Source: Alisma plantago-aquatica
Taxonomy: Eukaryota > Streptophyta > Magnoliopsida > Alismatales > Alismataceae
Assembly (NCBI GenBank): GCA_963693085.1
Contig: OY856409.1
Coordinates: 293,422,058 to 293,486,057 of the forward strand
Reading direction: 5' to 3'
Length of the DNA: 64,000 nt
Positions 58,267 to 64,000 of the stretch are shown piece by piece; positions within the stretch are counted from its first letter, which is position 1, and each line of letters begins with the position of its first letter. A model generated the notes under the pieces. The model was given only the letters and a program-made list of their open reading frames with translations. It was not told where the DNA came from and ran no database searches. Position numbers and translations under genes: made by a program.

Positions 58267-60030
58267 TCATACCACCTCCAGAATGTAGTGATGAATGAAG
58301 TCCCAGTCCCAGGTGTCTGGTGAGGGAGACATGGAAGCAACTTTCAACTCGATCATATTAGCTGGAGGTTTAAAGTTGGGGGCAAGGTCATGGATCGATT
58401 GCCCCATGATCCAATTATCTGTACAACCGTTGGTGGTGTTGATGTTGTTGATGATACAATGACTCAGTAACTGAATTGAAGGAAGGTGTTTCCTAATAAA
58501 ACCCCAAGCTGAGGAGCTGGGTTTATTCTTGAAGGTGCCTGACTGCATATATTTCTCAGTCATGATACGCACCCAAAGTTTGGAAGGGTGGTTCATGAAG
58601 GTCCAGACATTCTTGAGCATCAAAGCTAGGTTCTGATAATGAGCATCCTTGATGCCCAGACCTCCTTTCTTCTTGCTTGAGGTGACTTTCTTCCAAGAAA
58701 CCAATGAGGCTTTTTGATGGTCCCAATTACCACTCCATATAAAGCGCCTAATGTGACGATTGATCTCGTCGCACAGAGCTGGTGAGAGCTTAACTGTCTG
58801 CATTGTATATGTGGGAAGCGCCTGTAGGGTAGAACAAGCAAGCATAATACGGCCTACTAGTGATAAGTGTCTCATAGTCCAGCTATTCATGTAGTCCCTG
58901 ATTGAGCTTAATAAGGATGCATGGGTGTCTTTATTAATCCGATGGTGGAGGATTGGAACACCAAGATACCTACCCAAGTCATCGGTCCACTGGAAATTAA
59001 GTTGTCTGCTGATAGATCTTTTCTCAGCAATAGGGGTGTTAGCACTGAAGAAGCAACGAGATTTTTCCAGTGAAATCATCTGACCTGAAGCTACTGTGAA
59101 GCGTTGTAGTATCTGATTCATTATCCTAGCCTGTGCTGGTGAGGCTTCACCCATAAGGAGGATATCGTCTACAAAGAATACATGGCTGAGGGGAGTGCCA
59201 CCCCGTGTGAGGACCAAAGGCTTATAGGATCCTTCTTCAACCGCAAGGGAAATTGCTTGACTGAGTCACTCCATACAGAGGACAAAGACATATGGACTTA
59301 TGGGATCACCATGCCTAACCCCCTGGGAGGGTTTGAAGGGCGCGAGGGGAACACCTTCCCACAGAATAAAGGTTGCACCTTGAGTGATGATATGCATGAT
59401 GATGTTGCAGATGTTAGGAGACAAGCATGTGCGGTTGAGTGTATCACTAATGAAGTCCCAATCCATTCTATCAAAAGCCTTAGAGAGATCTAACTTGACG
59501 CAGATCATCCATTTCTTGGTGGACTTCGCCCGCATGGAGTGTATGACTTCTTGGACAAGGAGAATATTGTCATTGATATGGCGACCAGGGATGAAGCTGG
59601 ATTGTGTCGGTGAAATCCACGAGTTCAGAAAGGGTTTGATGTGTTCAACTAGAATTTTAGAAACTAGCTTGAAGCACCCTTTCGTCAGTGAGATAGGCCG
59701 CAGATCGCTGCAGCATTGTGGAACCTTGACCTTTAGGATGAGGACTATGTTGGCATCTGTCAGGGAGGAGTCAATTTTCTTGGAAGCGAAGATTGTTTTA
59801 ATGGTTCTTGCCACTGAGTATTTGATAGTGTTCCAAATGGACTGTATAAATTCGTTATGTACACCGTCTGGACCCGGTGCCTTAGAGGGTGACATTTTGA
59901 AGAGAATGGCTCTGATCTCCTCTAGCTCCGACAGGGCCTCCAGGCTGAGATAGTCGGAGGCAGGAATCACGGGGAAGACTCCCTGGTAAGCATTGATGTC
60001 TGTCGCTGATGGGGTAGATGTGGCCGTCAT
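58267..60030 (-). pseudogene. LINE ORF2 reverse transcriptase, FADD box now FVDD
   Basis: 60030-59266: 'SKAPGPDGVHNEFIQSIWNTI', 'DLRPISLTKGCFKLVSKILVEHI', 'QSSFIPGRHINDNILLVQEVI', 'CVKLDLSKAFDRMDWDFI' (first Asp) and 'GVRHGDPISPYVFVLCMEW', where the final Trp codon is TGA at 59266. Past it, 59217-58267 reads 'GTPLSHVFFVDDILLMGEAS', with both metal Asp kept but Ala changed to Val. 'LGVPILHHRI', 'LSLVGRIMLACSTLQALPTYTM' and 'KKKGGLGIKDAHYQNLALMLK' follow. Two stops and one frame step separate it from the next part. Confidence 0.93.
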
Positions 60031-60477
60031 AAGGGATTTGAAATACTAGGAGATCATGCATTGGATCTCGGCAGGTGATGAAATCCAGATACCATCTGTG
60101 TCTTTCAATTGAGTAATTTTATTGGCGTGGCGTCAAGCCTTGGCAAAGGACTGGAACAAGCGGGTATTGTTGTCCTCGTAACGAAGCCAGTCGATGTGCG
60201 CCTTTTGCTTCCAATAGGCCTCCTCACGCATGAGGAGTGTGGCGTATTGTTCCTAGAGAGAAATAGAATTGTCGGAGAATATATGGGGTTGGGAGAGGGA
60301 TTGTACCTGATACCGCTCAATGTGATTTAGTAAGGTCCTCTTCTCCTTGTGATGTTGCTTCAAGTGTTTGTCCTCCCACCGTAGAGTAGCCTTGCTGAAG
60401 GAGGCGAGGGCATCCTGGAAATTGGCGGATGAATCTCATTGAGGAAGAAGGCATGATTGGAAGCTGGGTATCAAGCG

Positions 60478-61185
60478 CTAGCTGGCTTTCGTTTTGAAGA
60501 CTTTGGTTGGAGAAGATGACTTGCTCACCAGCTTTGTAAGAATAGGGTGGTGGTCAGATTCGACTCTAGGAATAGTGGCGACTGTGGCGTATGGTAAGAG
60601 GTCAAGCCAGTGCTCATTGGCTACAACCCTATCCAATTTTTCTTGAAGATCACATTTCCGGAAAGTGAAAAAATGGCCGCTCGCCTTCATCTCAAGCAGG
60701 CTGCAATTGAAGAGACAGTCATTGAAATGAGTGCTAGCATTCTTATCAACGTATCTGCCCCTGGATTTCTCAGAGACGTCCGACATGGTGTTGAAGTCCC
60801 CCATGACAGTCCAGGTCGAAGAAATAGAAGACGAGAGTTCCTCCAATCTTCTCCAAAGAATTGGGTTTGGACTGGCATAGACAACAGTTAGGAACCAGGT
60901 TTTATTCACCCGACAATGAATAAATTGACGATGGTTCACCAGAATCTCAATGTGGCATTTGGTATTGTCCCACAACAACCAGATACCACCGGAGAAACCA
61001 AGCGCTTCAACCCGGTGAGAAGAAGGGAAACCAATTCTTTTAATAATTTTGTCAGCTATTATACCACTACATCTAGGCTCTAGAATAGCAAGAATCTAGA
61101 GTTTGTGCGATCGTTTAAGGTCTTTAATGATGGGAAATTTGCCCTTGGAACTCGCACCTTGGACATTCCAGCAACAAAGCTTCAT
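60478..61185 (-). pseudogene. LINE ORF2 endonuclease, one stop
   Basis: The start ATG at 61185 gives 'MKLCCWNVQGASSKGKFPIIKDLKR', the APE-endonuclease opening with its Asn. A TAG after 'SHKL' replaces Gln; then 'ILAILEPRCSG' (metal-binding Glu), 'GFSGGIWLLWDN', 'FLTVVYASPN', 'WTVMGDFNTM' (Asp and Asn intact), 'EKLDRVVANEHW' and 'RVESDHHPIL' (catalytic Asp-His pair intact). Apart from the single stop, all active-site residues I can place are present. It makes the target nick for priming in this family. Confidence 0.9.
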
Positions 61186-61220
61186 TAAAAATGTCCAGAT
61201 GGTGGGTGACTGGAGGTGAA

Positions 61221-62816
61221 TTAATTGATGGCAGCCAGAAGTCCAGCCGACTGCTCGTTACCTTCCTTAGAGTTATGCATCGTTGCATCGGCCTCATCAG
61301 GGGGATTTGGTTCTTTGAAGATGAGTGACCGTGCAGTAGTACTAGAAGTTCCTGGAGCAATAGCTTCTTTGGTAGGATCTGTTCGTCCTTTTTTCCTAAC
61401 TCTTTCGGGGCTACCGACGGTTTGGTAAACTACCCTTCGATTCCGCAGCATCACGCCACCAGGGCCACTGTGATGGCGGGGGGTGCGTTGGAGTTCCTTG
61501 TTCAGTGGCATATTGGCACCAAACTAAAACCTTAGGCCCGAGGTATCTACCTGCTCTCTGCCTACACACATTTCGTCGTCATGGAGGATGACAACAGTTT
61601 CTGATGTCACACCTTGCTTGGAAGCGGTTGTCAAATCAGGTTACTTTTGGGTAGCTGGCACTTTACCCTTTGCCTTATTTAACTGTCGTTGTTTCTTCTT
61701 GTTAACAATAGTTTCCCAATCCTCCTCGTCTTCAGAGACAGGAGTAGCATCCGGCTTGGATTCATTTGCCTTGCCTTATGGATTACCCTTGGTGGTGTCT
61801 GTAGATTTTCCTTTTTCCTTCTCGACCGGTTTGCGCCTAGCTGGCTTCTAGGTGTGGATTTCCATGGTGTACGTGACACTGGGCATGGGAACCGGGACAG
61901 AGGAGGTGGCTAGGTCTGTCGCGGGGGTTACAACGTGTATGCATTCAGCGTCTGCATGACCGAGACATCCACACTTCATGCAAACCAGGGGTAGGTTTTC
62001 ATATTGGAGGCGGAAGTGTTCGTTATTGATGAAGACGGTTGGGAGTAGAGGCTTCTTCATTTCGACTTCCACCACGACACAAGCGAATTTCCCTCAGTTA
62101 CCTAACTCCGTGTTCGAATCCACCCTAATCATCTTCCCCACCAAATATCCGATCATGGAGAGCAACTGGTTCTGATAGAGAAAAACTGAGAGATCTGAGA
62201 TACGAAGCCAGACCACGAGTTTGCGCGGGATGGGATCTGAAGGTCGGAAAGAAGGGGACCAAGATTGCACATAAAGGTAATTTCCAAAGACTCTCCAGGG
62301 GCCGCCAGTCATGGCTATTAGATAGTCTCCTTGATTTATGAATTGGACTATGTAGTACCCCTGCTCCAGATCTATCACACAGAAGTGTTCCTTGGGTGAC
62401 CACAGAGCTTTGATCTTGTTAACCAGGGCTTGGAACCCTAAGTTAATACCGATCGCTTTAACCACGACGGTGTGTTGAAACGGGACTAGATGTGGTTGGA
62501 TGGCGTCATGCTTGACGGAGATTGTTGGAAGAGGGCCGCTCATGTCTACTAAGATGTCGTCTGCCTTCAGCATATCTGGAGAGATAGGGTTTATATATGA
62601 TAAAGAACCGTAGAGTTTTTCTTTATAGGAGGAATATGCCTCCTTAGTGTTTCTTTCACTCGTCAGCATGGGATTGGTCGGAGCTCCTGGGTGTTCCTGG
62701 CTTGCGGATGCACTGGGTTCTGGTGGCCTGTTGTGGTGTGGATGGCCCCTTCGCCACGGCCTCCGTTGCGATCGCCACCACAGCCAAACCCTACCGAAGC
62801 CATCCCTGTGGCTAAT
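61221..62816 (-). pseudogene. LINE ORF1 (DUF4283, CCHC knuckle), few stops
   Basis: The main frame (62094-62825) holds DUF4283: 'FCVIDLEQGYYIVQFINQGDYLIAMTGGPWRVFGNYLYVQSWSPSFRPSDP' and 'VVWLRISDLSVFLYQNQLLSMIGYLVGK'. A TGA at 62094-62096 (a CGA codon ancestrally) stops it; the same frame then gives the zinc knuckle C-x2-C-x4-H-x4-C in 'CMKCGCLGHADAEC' (~61970). A charged tail follows ('SEDEEDWETI...KKKQRQLNKAKGK'), ending near 61221 after one or more shifts. The first in-frame Met lies in the TSD; the true start may be the element's ATG at ~62803 in another frame. Confidence 0.85.
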
Positions 62817-62834
62817 ATTTTCCATCCATGTCTT

Positions 62835-63653
62835 ATCCTTGATTTTAATATCAAACTCCTACAGTAGAAAAATCCATCTTATCAATCTAGGATTGGCATC
62901 TTTATTTTGTAGTAGATACTTTATTGATGCACGGTCAGTCCAAACAATAACCCTTTCCCAATCAAATATTGGCAAAAAAATTCAAAAGCAAAAACTGCCA
63001 CCAAAAGCTCTTTTTCAGTTGTTATGTAATTAAGTTGGACATCATTAAGGGTTTTTGATGCATTAAATAATGGTGGTGTTTTATCCTTGTGGTGTCCTAG
63101 AACAGCCTCTATCGCATAGTCCAATGTGTAACACATGAGCTTAAATGGTTGGCTCCAATCTAGAGCCTGTACCACGGGTGTGGAGACCAATTTCTCCTTC
63201 AACACCTTAAAAGCCCTCAAACACCTCTCATTAAAATTAAACTCGGCATCTTTTTCTAGCAATTCAGAAAGAGGCTTTGCAATCTTAAAAAAAATCCTTT
63301 GTGAAACATCAATAAAAATTGGTGTGTCCTCAAAAACTCCTAACTCCCATCACCTATGATTGTGGAGGTATCTTAGAGATGGCTTCAATTTTAACCAACT
63401 CTAATTCCATTCCTCTATTGGACACCTTATATCCCAACAGTATCCCTTCACTCACCATTATGTGACATTTCTTCCAATTCAACACTAGCTAAGTGTCTTC
63501 ACTAGTTTGCAAAACCCTATCAACACTATCAAGGAAATCTTCAAGAGACTCTCTATACACCGAAAAATCATCCATAAAGACCTCGAGACAACGCTCTACC
63601 ATATCTGACAAAATAGCAAGCATACATCTTTGAAAAGTAGTTGGTGCATTGCA
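62835..63653 (-). pseudogene. Element D RT (C-terminal two thirds) and RNase H
   Basis: Begins inside the RT line 'LCNAPTTFQRCMLAI' (63653), then 'CLEVFMDDFSVYRES', where the FMDD box is intact (~63570). 'LVLNWKKCHIMVSEGILLGYKVSNRGMELE' and 'KIAKPLSELLEKDAEFNF' follow, then the RNase H line 'WSQPFKLMCYTLDYAIEAVLG' (catalytic 'CDAS' lost), 'NYITTEKELLVAVFAFEFF' and 'KDANPRLIRWIFLL'. The frame stops at the LINE insertion after 'KDKTWMEN'. A few stops (at Gln/Trp codons) are scattered through it. Confidence 0.92.
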
Positions 63654-63656
63654 AAG

Positions 63657-64000
63657 TGATAACACCCAAATTTAGGCATTTATGCTAAGCATTTATTTAT
63701 GGTTTTGTGTCATTATAGCCTTAACATGCCCAAAATAACCCTAGATCCTAATCTTTTAGTAATATATATCTTTTCATAGATAGAGTTGCTCAAATAGCCA
63801 TTTTTGGGACTTGTAGGTACCGAACTCAAAAAGACTTCATTCTACCCCCACAAGCATCGCGTGCACCAGCTTATGAGATGGTGGTCCTACTAGTACCAAA
63901 AGCATCCTCGTCAATCATAAGGTTCATCGACGCGGGCCCATCAACCACTAGTGAGACCCCCCCCCGGGTTGGGTTTGTCCGTAAGGAGTAAGGTCGCAAC
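63657..64000 (+). mobile_element. Start of another LTR element (runs off the window)
   Basis: Element D's RT reading stops abruptly at 63656, and the next bases are TGATAACACCCAAATTTAGG, a typical TG start of a plant Ty3 LTR. The following 340 bp are non-coding and include 'gtaggtaccgaac' and 'tactagtaccaaaa', in the same motif class as 51.3 and 55 kb. The expected duplicated flank would be CAAAG (63652-63656). The far end is outside the window. Confidence 0.6.

Larger units (their letters stand above)
57098..62834 (-). mobile_element. Full-length plant LINE with RNase H, nested in element D
   Basis: Body 57113-62816 on the minus strand (5.7 kb). Nine T at 57113-57121 are the poly(A). The TSD is ATTTTCCATCCCTATCTT (57098-57115, overlapping the tail edge) against ATTTTCCATCCATGTCTT (62817-62834), 16 of 18 identical. 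Order: ORF1 (DUF4283, CCHC), ORF2 (endonuclease, RT, zf-RVT, RNase H). Only a handful of stops interrupt it, mostly C-to-T/G-to-A changes, so it is younger than its host. Confidence 0.93.
53300..63656 (-). mobile_element. Athila-like Ty3 element D, interrupted by a LINE
   Basis: On the minus strand: RT (from 63653) and RNase H down to 62835, the LINE insertion, then zinc finger, integrase (57097-55740), a motif-rich spacer, and an env-like ORF (54950-53680). The 5' part of RT and everything before it are cut off at 63656/63657 by another LTR element. Removing the LINE plus one TSD copy restores the RNase H-to-integrase order. Elements C and D lie tail to tail. Confidence 0.85.

Overview
The window is repeat-dominated nuclear DNA from a vascular plant, almost certainly a flowering plant. 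The evidence is a Cassandra element (a plant TRIM with 5S rRNA sequence in its LTRs), plant LINEs with DUF4283-type ORF1 proteins and RNase H tails, Athila-like Ty3 elements, Ty1/copia elements with the usual plant Met-tRNA primer site, and long AT/GT microsatellites. I cannot name the species. I found no credible host protein gene; nearly every long reading frame is decayed retroelement.

Layout. 1-3640: TA/CA microsatellite, then unassigned DNA and a CT repeat. 3822-6829: decayed copia element (minus). 7001-8621: 5'-truncated LINE (minus) with a target-site duplication (TSD). 9692-14584: apparently full-length LINE (plus) with a TSD. 15288-25896: Cassandra, then a full-length U6 snRNA pseudogene, then a Tekay-like LTR element with two ~4.46-kb LTRs around only 736 bp; the three abut and the whole block is flanked by CATCC. 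26494-34570: two related copia elements (minus) embedded in TATATG/TA microsatellites, the second lacking gag to mid-integrase. 35290-38450: very old LINE (plus). 38640-44900: SINE-like tail, unassigned AT-rich DNA, and a Cassandra solo LTR (TSD TAAGT) caught in a 478-bp tandem duplication. 44901-50290: a cryptic ~58-bp tandem repeat leading into an Athila-like element (plus). 53300-63656: a second Athila-like element (minus), split by a full-length LINE at 57113-62816 that has an 18-bp TSD. 63657-end: start of another LTR element.

No autonomous element survives. Five reverse transcriptase active sites can be read: YVDV, YMND, FVND, FMDE and FVDD are altered forms, and only the 63.57-kb Athila copy keeps FMDD. 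Nesting gives relative ages: the Athila copy at 53-63.6 kb predates both the LINE inside it and the LTR element that cuts its RT at 63657. The block at 15.3-25.9 kb looks youngest, since its long LTRs differ at roughly 1 base in 100 by eye.

The most unusual object is the Cassandra-U6-long-LTR block. Neither LTR element has its own TSD, the U6 is complete at both ends, and the outer ends share a 5-bp TSD, as if a template-switched cDNA had been integrated as one piece. Second is an array of small hairpins with compensatory stem changes inside the long LTRs. All comparisons were made by reading; no alignments or searches were run.
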